Made by a program: the position numbers and the translations under genes. Shown here piece after piece: positions 51,841-58,928 of a stretch of DNA of 64,000 nucleotides (positions within the stretch are counted from its first letter, which is position 1; every line of letters begins with the position of its first letter). This stretch comes from Paenibacillus alvei DSM 29 (GTDB lineage: Bacteria > Bacillota > Bacilli > Paenibacillales > Paenibacillaceae): NCBI RefSeq assembly GCF_000293805.1, contig NZ_AMBZ01000013.1:50618-114617 (forward strand), written 5' to 3'. Below the pieces are notes generated by a model. The model saw nothing but the letters and a program-made list of their open reading frames with translations, was not told the origin of the DNA and made no database searches.

Positions 51841-53514
51841 AGTGGCGGAGCCTGCATATCCACAAGGACAAGGGTTCCGTCACTAACCTTGACATTGAAT
51901 GAGAATTCAGTATTAACAGAAGCGCTGTGGTTTCTCTTTTTCCCGTCGTCGAAATGGGTATGGACGACAATTTTTTGACTAGCAATTTCACGATTGCCCT
52001 CTTTGCTTCATATGTGAGATCGTTTTTCAGTATCTTACGCAAGTCACTGAGAATGCTATCGATGTCATTAGTTTGTTTTTCTTTTAATGCATTGCGTTCT
52101 ATCAAATCTGTTAAATCTTTTGCACGATTTTCGAGTTCCTTTTTTCACCAGCAATTTTTAGTAATTGTATTTCAACATCACTGGAGGTGATAAGGTTTTT
52201 GCGGTAGAGCTCCAAAATGTTTTGCTTTTCATTATCTTTAGTCATTAGTGATTTTATGACCAGTTCTTTTTCGTCAGTATAATTGTCAATTGAAGGAAAA
52301 GTGTTGTTGTCGGTTTCTGCTAATTCTTGTATGGTTTCGCCTGGATTGTTTATAAAATCAACACACTGTTGCCATACCATTTCTTCAATCCATGCTGCTG
52401 GAATATTTCGCGATCTGCACTTTCCTTGTAACGGCCCTCTATAAGATGTTTTTCCGTTACAGACGTAAAACGCACTAGGTTTTCTACCTTCACTGGTATA
52501 GCTTGTGCCGTGGTAAGTTAGACCGCAACATCCACACTTTACAATCCCCCTAAGAAGGTACTGCCTCTTGGAATTTTTTAGGGATTCTATTTGGTTTTCC
52601 TCAATTACTTTTTGAGCCAGATTCCATATCTCATCACTTACGATTGCAGGTACCTCTCTTTCGATCAATTCCCGATCCTTAGTTGATCTCTTGCCATAGA
52701 CGTGCAAACCGCGATATGTGCTGTTCTTTAACATATTACCTATCCGGCTTGGTCTCCATATTCCTGCTGTTTTTTCTTTTCTTTTTCCTCTTTTTGCAGA
52801 TCTGTTATCTTTGATGTAAGACGGTGGAATAGCCAGAGAATTAAAATAGTCAGCTATTTTTACAGTAGTCATCTTTCTAATTGAACATAAGTGATACATT
52901 AATTCAATAACAGATGATTCAGACATTTCTTCCTTTCCAGGCAATGGATCGGAGTTTATCTCAAGATATCCGTCAAGATTTTTCTTATATCCGTAAGGGA
53001 CAATACCACCGAGCCACTTCCCTTTTCGCGCTGCTCTATTTGCGCCATGCCACATTGTCTCCAGAGTGGTGTCTCTATCTAGTTCTGCTTGTCCTGCCAG
53101 AACAGTAATTATAAAGCGACCTGTGGGAGTGCTTGTGTCAAACAGTTCAGTCATACTTTTAATCATAACCCCGTGCTTCTCTAATTCATAAATGGCATCC
53201 AAGGTTATTCGTGCAACTCTGCCGAGCCGTTTCATGTTATATATTAAAACCGTTTTAATCTTTCCAGAGCGAGCATCTTCAATGAGTCTTTGACCTTCTG
53301 GGCGGTCGCGTAGATGGATTGTTCCAGTAATTCCATCATCGGTATACCAATCTTTAATAGTAAGTTTGTTTAACTTACAATAATTTGTTCCATATTCAAT
53401 TTGATTTTCTATTGTTTCGCGTTCTTGCTGATCTTCGGAAGATACTCTGCAATAAACAACCACTTCTGACCCGATCAAACTTTCGAAGGAGTCCGAAAAC
53501 ATGTTATCTACCAC
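51765..53514 (-). pseudogene. Large serine recombinase (phage integrase), two single-base frameshifts
   Basis: The protein has the N-terminal resolvase domain ('VVVYCRVSSEDQ', Ser25 is the nucleophile; 'LDRDTTLETMW'), the recombinase domain and a zinc ribbon ('VKCGCCGLTYHG' ... 'YVCNGKTSYRGPLQGKCRS') followed by coiled coil. The main frame covers 467 residues to 52111. Adding one base at T6 52140-52145 joins it to 'ELENRAKDLTDLIERNALKE...', and adding another at T6 51971-51976 joins it to 'IVVHTHFDDGKKRNH...' through 'NVKVSDGTLVLVDMQAPP'. With both repairs the length is 583 residues, stopping at 51765 inside comM. It starts at GTG 53514 or ATG 53502, overlapping the repressor gene. It would integrate and excise the prophage at comM. 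Confidence 0.9.
51788..51850. other. Prophage-comM junction (attL/attR)
   Basis: Reading the minus strand, both the recombinase C-terminal frame and the comM frame run through this stretch. ComM similarity begins at about 51840 and the last phage-specific recombinase residues ('APPLTNADAH') end at about 51830. The crossover core should therefore be a few bases within roughly 51825-51850. The partner site is outside the window, so the core cannot be defined. Confidence 0.6.
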
Positions 53515-53842
53515 CTTTAGTTAGTAATGCATCAAGATACCCCTTAATTCTTGCTATATCTTCTTCTGTAAGAGGTACTCCATCAAACAAAATTTGATGT
53601 TGATTTAGAAAATTCTTTAAATCATGAACATCAGATTGCGTAGAAATTGAGTTTCCTAGGAGGTAATCAGTACTCACCTCTAATTCATTAGCAATTGCCT
53701 GCAAGAATTCGTGTTTGATCTCTACCCTGTTATTTTCCATGTGGGCGTAGTTCGCTCTGCCTGTTCCAATTTTTTTTGCCATTTCACTTTGCGTCAGTTT
53801 CTTTTTCATTCGAAGTTCCTTGATCCGATCCCCAACATCCAT
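53504..53842 (-). CDS. XRE-family prophage repressor (CI-like)
   Basis: The 112-residue protein has an N-terminal HTH ('KLTQSEMAKKIGTGRANYAHMENNR', in part) and a short C-terminal helical part ('LTEEDIARIKGYLDALLTKGGR') probably used for dimerisation, as in small SinR-like phage repressors. It has no peptidase domain, so induction must use an antirepressor or another route. It is divergent from the Cro-like gene across a palindromic operator and overlaps the recombinase start by 11 bp, so immunity and integrase share a transcript. Confidence 0.88.
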   Translation of the reverse strand: MDVGDRIKELRMKKKLTQSEMAKKIGTGRANYAHMENNRVEIKHEFLQAIANELEVSTDYLLGNSISTQSDVHDLKNFLNQHQILFDGVPLTEEDIARIKGYLDALLTKGGR

Positions 53843-53881
53843 AAGTAAAAGCCTCCTTCAAAAAAAGATAGTGGAAATATA

Positions 53882-53910
53882 TTGACGATATTTGTAATAT
53901 CATTTATAAT
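53882..53910 (+). promoter_or_regulatory. Early promoter with embedded operator O1
   Basis: TTGACG (53882-53887), 17 bases, TATAAT (53905-53910). The palindrome GATATTTGTAATATC (53887-53901) fills the spacer, so binding of repressor would block the early promoter. Confidence 0.8.
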
Positions 53911-53932
53911 CAGACGCATAGGAGGTGATTGC

Positions 53933-54175
53933 ATGAAGAGGACTTATCTAAGGGCTTGCAGAGAGTTTCGTGGTATGCCAAGATCTGCGGCAGCCCAAGA
54001 AGCGGGTATTTCGGAAATCCATCTTCGAAAATTAGAGGATGGACAAGTTAATCCAAGTGTGAACGTCATGCGGGAATTATGCATTATTTATGAAGAGACT
54101 CCACAGAAGTTATTTCCCGACCTTTTTGAAGGTATACTTTATTCCGACAAAGATAGTATACCTTGCAACGTGTGA
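53933..54175 (+). CDS. Cro-like XRE regulator
   Basis: ATG at 53933 after GGAGGTGATT gives 80 residues. One HTH domain is seen: 'RSAAAQEAGISEIHLRKLEDGQ' (in part) followed by 'PSVNVMRELCIIYEETPQKLF'. It is the first gene of the rightward early transcript and faces the repressor across operator O1. By position it is the lytic-switch partner of the repressor; this is inferred. Its stop codon overlaps operator O2. Confidence 0.8.
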   Translation: MKRTYLRACREFRGMPRSAAAQEAGISEIHLRKLEDGQVNPSVNVMRELCIIYEETPQKLFPDLFEGILYSDKDSIPCNV

Positions 54176-54239
54176 TATTGTCAATATCACATTGCTAAGG
54201 GGAATATTTTTTTAAACAAAAATGATATTTTAAATATCA
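54172..54239. promoter_or_regulatory. Operators O2 and O3 of the second prophage
   Basis: GTGATATTGTCAATATCAC (54172-54190) is a perfect 19-bp palindrome, and TGATATTTTAAATATCA (54223-54239) a perfect 17-bp palindrome. Both share the TGATATT/AATATCA half-sites of O1 at 53887. They flank the start of the next early transcript, which begins at or near TATTAT (54246). Confidence 0.75.
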
Positions 54240-54275
54240 CATTGATATTATACATTTCGAAAGCGGGAGGCGCTA

Positions 54276-54563
54276 ATGGAGCAACATAGAATCGAATGTG
54301 CTGTGAAAGTCCCCGAAACACTTGTACAAGCTATTTCAGCAGTTAAATTAGGAGAGCGTTCTGGAAACATCACTGTATCCACGCCAAGGGGGATTGAGTT
54401 CGTTGCGACATATTCTCCTGACCGTGCAAAAATGGTCGAAGCCTTAAAATTCGTAAGGAACCTAGGAATTACCGCGGGAGATGAAAAGAACGATATTCAA
54501 AAAAGAAAGGAGATAAACCAGCATGAACAAGTCGGAGATTATCACCGGTCAAATCGTAGTTGA
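54276..54563 (+). CDS. Hypothetical early phage protein (95 aa)
   Basis: GGGAGGCGCTA precedes the ATG. The product begins 'MEQHRIECAVKVPETL' and is a mixed soluble protein with a basic C-terminus. The last ~13 codons overlap the next gene in another frame. No domain recognised. Position after the operators marks it as an early gene. Confidence 0.6.
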   Translation: MEQHRIECAVKVPETLVQAISAVKLGERSGNITVSTPRGIEFVATYSPDRAKMVEALKFVRNLGITAGDEKNDIQKRKEINQHEQVGDYHRSNRS

Positions 54564-54750
54564 GGGCGGCAAGGTATCACTGCAACGTGAAGACGGCAGC
54601 CTGGTTGAATTAAGCAAGTCGGATCGCATTGAAATATTCAAAGACGGGAAATTTGAACCGGCACCATATTCACGAGTCGTTGAAAAGGTGGATTCGGCAG
54701 GGTGGCCGCTATACGCCGGGCTGTATGCTTCGGTAGAAAGGGGGATATGA
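54523..54750 (+). CDS. Small hypothetical phage protein, DUF5348-like
   Basis: The 75-residue protein has a beta-rich pattern: 'SEIITGQIVVEGGKVSL', 'SDRIEIFKDGKFEPAPYSRV' and 'GWPLYAGLYASVERG'. The 'W-PLYAGL' ending resembles DUF5348 proteins of Firmicute mobile elements, which have no assigned function. The start overlaps the previous gene by 41 bp and the stop overlaps the next start (ATGA). Assignment is tentative. Confidence 0.6.
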   Translation: MNKSEIITGQIVVEGGKVSLQREDGSLVELSKSDRIEIFKDGKFEPAPYSRVVEKVDSAGWPLYAGLYASVERGI

Positions 54751-55074
54751 GCATGGATGCTCTCGGGAAACCAGCACGTCGAATGTTTTACGTAGTGATA
54801 GCTGGTCTGACACTATCCTTAACTTTTAATGTTTGGGACGGTATCGAAAAAAAAGCTCAACCAGCGATATGAACACCTGATTGAGCAAAGGGAAGAACTG
54901 AACAAAAAGTATGATGAATTGAACAAACGCTACAAGGGACGGCTTGATCAAGATGAACGAATTAACCAAGAAAAAGATATTAATGTGAAACGGGCACGAG
55001 ATCTTTTAAACAGTCTCAGTGATCTTCGGAATGACTTGTATTTCCAGAATGCAAAAGAGAACGCAACTCAGTGA
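54747..55074 (+). CDS. Probable membrane-anchored coiled-coil protein, frameshift suspected at A8
   Basis: One frame starts at 54747 (ATGA overlap) and encodes a single membrane helix ('MFYVVIAGLTLSLTFNVW') before stopping at 54872. A second frame, open to 55074, encodes a long coiled coil ('LNQRYEHLIEQREELNKKYD', 'LNSLSDLRNDLYFQN') but has no ribosome binding site at its only ATG (54829). Removing one A from the run of eight at 54847-54854 fuses them into one protein of about 108 residues, a membrane helix plus cytoplasmic coiled coil. As no family is recognised, the fusion is an inference; alternatively there are two overlapping small genes. Confidence 0.5.
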
Positions 55075-55753
55075 TGATCGAAGAGATAAGGTCTTCGAGT
55101 ACTTTATCTGATTCCTTATGGAGTGAAGAATTGGAACCACTATCCTGCATCGTTTCACGATGATGACGTTCTGCCTGCTCCATACGTTCGATATGATGTC
55201 TCTCTGCTTGTTCAATTTGAACCTGGTGGAATCTTTGAGCTTCTATACTGCTTTCATCGGCGATTCGCTGATTCTGTAACATGCTAACAACAGTAAGGAT
55301 AATGCCAAGAACAGTTAAGAATTGCCCGATATCCATTTTCTTATTAGATGATGAATTGATGTCGAGTGCAGTTGTTTGGATAATTTCTTCTTTAATATCT
55401 GGTAGTTCTACTTCCACTGATTCAATTAAGCTATTCAGTTTTGAAGATAAAGAATCAGTTATGAAAAGATGACTATAATCTTGTTCACGAATGAAGTCGG
55501 TAACAGCTTCCCATTCCTTTGCTACAGGAAGAAGAGCATCTGAGACTTTAGATAGTGCCAAAAAATTTTTTTCCATAGCAGTAGCCAAGGCCGAAGCGAC
55601 AGGGCTATAAGCTTCATTGATTCTGTTTAGTTGGTCTATAACTCTTGTCAAATTAGACGTGTAACCTTGAGTTAATCTATCGATTCTATTAATTATTTCA
55701 AATATATCGTGATTCAGAATAAAGATTCCTCCTTTCAATGGTAATTTGGACAA
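55016..55753 (-). CDS. Hypothetical minus-strand prophage membrane protein with coiled coil
   Basis: Up to 245 residues from TTG 55753; an ATT 7 bases after AAAGGAGG (55728 region) is a possible unusual start that would shorten it slightly. The N-terminal 130 residues are helical and soluble, followed by one membrane helix ('DIGQFLTVLGIILTVVSML') and a tandem repeat 'QIEQAERHH'/'RMEQAERHH'. It lies against the early genes and overlaps the coiled-coil gene at its 3' end by 59 bp. It is probably a lysogenic-conversion gene with its own promoter. Function unknown. Confidence 0.6.
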   Translation of the reverse strand: MSKLPLKGGIFILNHDIFEIINRIDRLTQGYTSNLTRVIDQLNRINEAYSPVASALATAMEKNFLALSKVSDALLPVAKEWEAVTDFIREQDYSHLFITDSLSSKLNSLIESVEVELPDIKEEIIQTTALDINSSSNKKMDIGQFLTVLGIILTVVSMLQNQRIADESSIEAQRFHQVQIEQAERHHIERMEQAERHHRETMQDSGSNSSLHKESDKVLEDLISSIITELRSLLHSGNTSHSEDH

Positions 55754-55815
55754 TTCCCAACATTCGACAAAGAAAGGTGGTTATCCTTCAAATTCTAACA
55801 AGGAGGTGAGGGAGA

Positions 55816-55962
55816 ATGTCAAGAAAGCAATGGCTCCGTGTATGCTGTAATCTTTTACAGATGGCAGATACCACACAATCGCCAAGTGCCCGTAATATGT
55901 TCCGCTGGCAGTACGAACAACTGAAAAGGAGGCTGCAGCGCCGTGAACAAACAAGAGGCTAG
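55816..55962 (+). CDS. Small basic hypothetical phage protein (48 aa)
   Basis: A strong AAGGAGGTGAGGGAG site precedes the ATG. The peptide reads 'MSRKQWLRVCCNLLQMAD' and ends 'LKRRLQRREQTRG', a basic helical protein with a CC pair. It overlaps the next gene by 20 bp. No family recognised. Confidence 0.55.
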   Translation: MSRKQWLRVCCNLLQMADTTQSPSARNMFRWQYEQLKRRLQRREQTRG

Positions 55963-56179
55963 GAAAAAACATGATGAAGTAATGCATGAATATAAAAAGA
56001 GAGTGGATCTCTTCTGGAAATATAGAAAAGCTCGTTCATCGGGCGAGATGAGCGAGCAAGAGTACAACGAAAAAGTTGAGTTGATACTACAGCAACAAGA
56101 AGTGATGAAAAAAGAAATCTATGAAACGATGCATGTAGCTATTTTCGGAGATCATACAGAAAATCTTCAAGACGCCTAG
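55943..56179 (+). CDS. Hypothetical phage coiled-coil protein (78 aa)
   Basis: GTG at 55943 follows AAAGGAGGCTG. The product is almost all charged helix ('QEARKKHDEVMHEYKKRVDL', 'EVMKKEIYETM'), probably coiled coil. It overlaps the opposing gene at 56139 by 41 bp. Function unknown. Confidence 0.6.
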   Translation: MNKQEARKKHDEVMHEYKKRVDLFWKYRKARSSGEMSEQEYNEKVELILQQQEVMKKEIYETMHVAIFGDHTENLQDA

Positions 56180-56483
56180 TATATTTCCTTAGTGATAACT
56201 GTAATGCTTCTTCAGCGGATTGTTCTAAATCAACATAAGTTTCGGCGCTATTTTTATAGAAGCAAAGAACATCATGAAATAAATCAACCTCTTCAAGACT
56301 ATATTCTTGAACATCAGCGTTTAATCCTTTTTTGAGGGACATAACCAATTCTCTTTGTTTAACCCTTCTCGAAACGTCCTCAACGAATCGGGGAAGGTTC
56401 AAGAGATGATTATCGAGGGCAGCAATAAACACCCCTCTATCAAAATCAGTTGCATCGTCAATAATATTGGAAATATTAATCAA
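56139..56483 (-). CDS. Hypothetical minus-strand prophage protein (114 aa)
   Basis: TTG start at 56483 after AGAGGTGAG. The product is acidic and helical ('FDRGVFIAALDNHLLNLPRF', 'ALQLSLRKYTRRLEDFLYDL'). Like the gene at 55016 it runs against the early genes, which suggests an independently expressed accessory gene. No domain recognised. Confidence 0.55.
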   Translation of the reverse strand: MINISNIIDDATDFDRGVFIAALDNHLLNLPRFVEDVSRRVKQRELVMSLKKGLNADVQEYSLEEVDLFHDVLCFYKNSAETYVDLEQSAEEALQLSLRKYTRRLEDFLYDLRK

Positions 56484-56538
56484 TTCGGCTCACCTCTCTT
56501 TCTAGGCTGATTATACCAATATAGAAGGGAGCTGGACA

Positions 56539-56739
56539 GTGACAAACGAGGATCTGAAGGAAGCCATGACCAATGGTGAGCCTATAGAGCATCGAGGAAT
56601 TACATATAACCACATCTCAGCAATCATTTATAGAAAAAGCGAAACGGGCATGTTTATGCAAGTGGAGTTGTTTGACAAAACCAGAAACAGCGTAGTGATA
56701 GCACGCCCAAACGAAATTAAGAGAGCGAATGAGAAATGA
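56539..56739 (+). CDS. Hypothetical phage protein (66 aa)
   Basis: GTG start at 56539 after GAAGGGAG. The sequence 'NGEPIEHRGITYNHISAIIYRK' followed by 'VELFDKTRNSVVIARPNEIKR' suggests a small beta-rich fold common in Firmicute phage early regions. No function known. It overlaps the next gene by 11 bp. Confidence 0.55.
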   Translation: MTNEDLKEAMTNGEPIEHRGITYNHISAIIYRKSETGMFMQVELFDKTRNSVVIARPNEIKRANEK

Positions 56740-56950
56740 ATATAGAAATAAAATCGCCCCGATGGACGCTTCTGAGAAAAGCGACCGCGGGGCGAAGTCA
56801 AAGCGAAATGCGATAATTCAGCTCCTAGTAATTATAGCAAACTTCGCGGCGACAAGGCAACGCGCTTGTAGCGTATGCGAGCTCGTAATGGGTATTAACA
56901 TTCCCACGATGCACAAATGTAGGGGAGTACAGCCGGAGGAAGAGCCATGA
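56729..56950 (+). CDS. Hypothetical phage protein (73 aa)
   Basis: ATG at 56729; the ribosome binding site is weak (GAGAGCG). The product starts basic and polar, has a short hydrophobic stretch ('AIIQLLVIIANFAA') and then 'CSVCELVMG' and a further Cys. Its end overlaps the start of the Rep-like gene (ATGA), which supports the frame. An alternative 26-codon frame starts at 56736. Function unknown. Confidence 0.45.
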   Translation: MRNEYRNKIAPMDASEKSDRGAKSKRNAIIQLLVIIANFAATRQRACSVCELVMGINIPTMHKCRGVQPEEEP

Positions 56951-57738
56951 AGAATGTCGTACGTGAGAAGAAAATATACTGCGGGAATTACATGGAAGTA
57001 GATATATATAATCACACGATGTTAACCACAATGCGAAAGGGGAGGGCAAAGAAGGAAAAGGTGTCTGCACCTAAACAACGGAATCTGAATGATAAGAATG
57101 CACGGAGATATTTCATACAGTTGGTGAATACGAACTTCGGGAAAGAAGATCTACACGTATCCCTGACATATGCCGAAGCACCAGAGACAGTGGAAGCAGC
57201 CGAGAAAGAGGTAAGCAATTACCTCAGAAGGGTAGCGCACAGAAGGAAGCGGGAAGGACTCCCACCATTGAAATATGTACTCGTCACAGAGGGCGGGAAT
57301 GAGAAGAGTCAAGAGAAGAAAAAGAGGATTCATCACCACATCATAATGAATGGCGGGTTGGAGCGGGATGTGGTGGAGAATCTGTGGAGAAGACCAAAGA
57401 AGAAAGGGCAGCAAAAGGGTGACTGGATTGGCTTCGTAAATGCGGACAGGCTCAAACCGAATGATTACGGGCTAGAGGCTGTCGCCAGATATCTGATGAA
57501 AAGCCCGAACGGGAAAAAGCGTTGGAGTTCATCGCAGAATTTAGAGAAGCCAGAATATAGATTCAACGATTTCAAGTATTCAAAGCGGCAAGTGGAGAAG
57601 ATTGTCAGAGATGAAATAGACAATCAACACTACTGGAAGAAGAAGTATCCAGAGTGGGACGTTACAGAAGTGAAGCCTGTATACACCGAAATCAATGGAT
57701 GGTCGATTTACCTAAAGCTGCGTAGATCGAGGGAATGA
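56947..57738 (+). CDS. Rep-like HUH endonuclease-type protein (phage replication)
   Basis: The 263-residue protein resembles rolling-circle replication-associated proteins of Firmicute phages and plasmids. Motif II is 'KKRIHHHIIMNGGLERDV' (the paired histidines bind the metal), and the putative catalytic tyrosine region is 'YGLEAVARYLMKSPNGKKRW'. An HUH enzyme would nick one strand at the phage origin and stay attached through the tyrosine. GGAGGAAGAG precedes the ATG. No DNA polymerase or helicase is visible nearby, so it may be the initiator. The match is by motif only. Confidence 0.65.
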   Translation: MKNVVREKKIYCGNYMEVDIYNHTMLTTMRKGRAKKEKVSAPKQRNLNDKNARRYFIQLVNTNFGKEDLHVSLTYAEAPETVEAAEKEVSNYLRRVAHRRKREGLPPLKYVLVTEGGNEKSQEKKKRIHHHIIMNGGLERDVVENLWRRPKKKGQQKGDWIGFVNADRLKPNDYGLEAVARYLMKSPNGKKRWSSSQNLEKPEYRFNDFKYSKRQVEKIVRDEIDNQHYWKKKYPEWDVTEVKPVYTEINGWSIYLKLRRSRE

Positions 57739-57784
57739 TCACAATACAATGCCAACTATACACATTCGAAAAGAGGGTAAAGGC

Positions 57785-58141
57785 ATGAAGATCGAAATTG
57801 AGGGCGAACTTCCTTCACTCAACGAAATCATAGATGCTGCGAAATCACACTGGTCAGCATATCGCGAGATGAAAGAAGTGAACACAAGTCTCGTAGCATG
57901 GACAGCGAAGAAGCTTCCTCCAGTTGGTAGGGCTGATTACACCATTACTTGGTGGTGCAAGGATAAGCGCAAGGATAAAGACAACATCATGGCGGGGCAA
58001 AAGTTCATATTCGACGGCCTAAAGGAAGCGGGAGTAATCGGCAACGATGGTTGGGCGCAGATCGGGGATGTAACCCATCGCTTTGAGGTAGATGCTCGTA
58101 ATCCACGGATCGAAATCGAAATAGACGAGGTGCTTACATGA
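57785..58141 (+). CDS. rusA: RusA-family Holliday junction resolvase
   Basis: ATG at 57785, after GAGGGTAAAGG, gives 118 residues. 'GELPSLNEIIDAAKSHW' and the catalytic acidic region 'KDKRKDKDNIMAGQKFIFDGL' (in part; Asp residues near 70-77) with 'NDGWAQIGDVTHRF' are RusA features. It cleaves four-way DNA junctions made during phage recombination and replication. It overlaps the parA gene by 4 bp. Confidence 0.88.
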   Translation: MKIEIEGELPSLNEIIDAAKSHWSAYREMKEVNTSLVAWTAKKLPPVGRADYTITWWCKDKRKDKDNIMAGQKFIFDGLKEAGVIGNDGWAQIGDVTHRFEVDARNPRIEIEIDEVLT

Positions 58142-58923
58142 AAACGATATCTGTAATCAATCTAAAGGGCGGCGTAGCAAAGACAATCTCATCAGTGAAT
58201 ATCGCCCACATCCTTGCAACAGTACATGGGAAGCGGGTGCTGCTAGTAGATAACGACAAGCAAGGGAATGCATCGAAGATGTTCGGCCTTCATAGCTATT
58301 CTTCGCCGAGCATTGCGGATGTCATGACAGAGCGGAACCCGAATATGAACGACATCATCGTATCTACTTCTTACGCGGGATTGGACGTTATCCCCGCGAA
58401 CATGAATTTGCTTCGCGCAAACATGCAAGTATTACTGGACACATCACGACAACAGCAGACACGACTCGGAAATGCACTCAAGCAAGTAGCGGATCGATAT
58501 GACTATTGCATAATTGACAACGCGCCAGACATCAACATTTCGGTGATCAACGCTCTTGTTGCATCTCATGATGTGCTGATTCCAGTTAAGATCGACAAAT
58601 TTGCATTTGATGGTCTGGCGGAGTTGAAAGAACAGATCGAAAACACCAGAGATGAGCTAAACCCCAATATCACCATAAGAGGTTGCTTCGTCACGTGCTA
58701 TCAGCGCAATGAGGTAAACATGCAGGGTGAAGAGTGGATGAAAGCACAGAAGGATTTCAACGTCTTCCAGACACATATCCGCAAAACAGAGAAGGTCGAT
58801 GAAAGCACGTTTGCCTGTATGCCAATCACCGAATATTCACGCCGCTGCGGGGCGGCAATGGATTACCTGAAACTCGTATCCGAATACCTTAACGTGTCCG
58901 ATTCGGACACAAAAGGGAGCTGA
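58138..58923 (+). CDS. parA: ParA/Soj-type partition ATPase
   Basis: The 261-residue protein has the deviant Walker A 'NLKGGVAKTISSVNIAHIL' (KGGxxKT form; the usual G is Ala), 'VLLVDNDKQGNASKMFG' and 'DYCIIDNAPDINISV'. It has no N-terminal HTH, so it is the short type-Ib-like or chromosomal-type ParA. Together with the adjacent ParB-like gene it forms a partition cassette, unusual in an integrated phage. The palindrome GTGTCCGATTCGGACAC near its 3' end is a candidate parS. Confidence 0.93.
   Translation: MKTISVINLKGGVAKTISSVNIAHILATVHGKRVLLVDNDKQGNASKMFGLHSYSSPSIADVMTERNPNMNDIIVSTSYAGLDVIPANMNLLRANMQVLLDTSRQQQTRLGNALKQVADRYDYCIIDNAPDINISVINALVASHDVLIPVKIDKFAFDGLAELKEQIENTRDELNPNITIRGCFVTCYQRNEVNMQGEEWMKAQKDFNVFQTHIRKTEKVDESTFACMPITEYSRRCGAAMDYLKLVSEYLNVSDSDTKGS
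58894..58910. promoter_or_regulatory. Candidate parS centromere
   Basis: GTGTCCGATTCGGACAC is a perfect 17-bp palindrome inside the last codons of parA, 18 bases before parB. It is not followed by a T-run, so a terminator is unlikely. ParB proteins often bind a site of this size close to their own genes. It differs from the chromosomal parS, as a phage-specific site would. Confidence 0.45.
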
Positions 58924-58928
58924 GTAGA

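Noticed and set aside
58894..58910. The parA-parB palindrome as an intrinsic terminator
   Set aside because: It is not followed by a T-run, lies inside coding sequence, and the next gene starts 18 bases later on the same strand.
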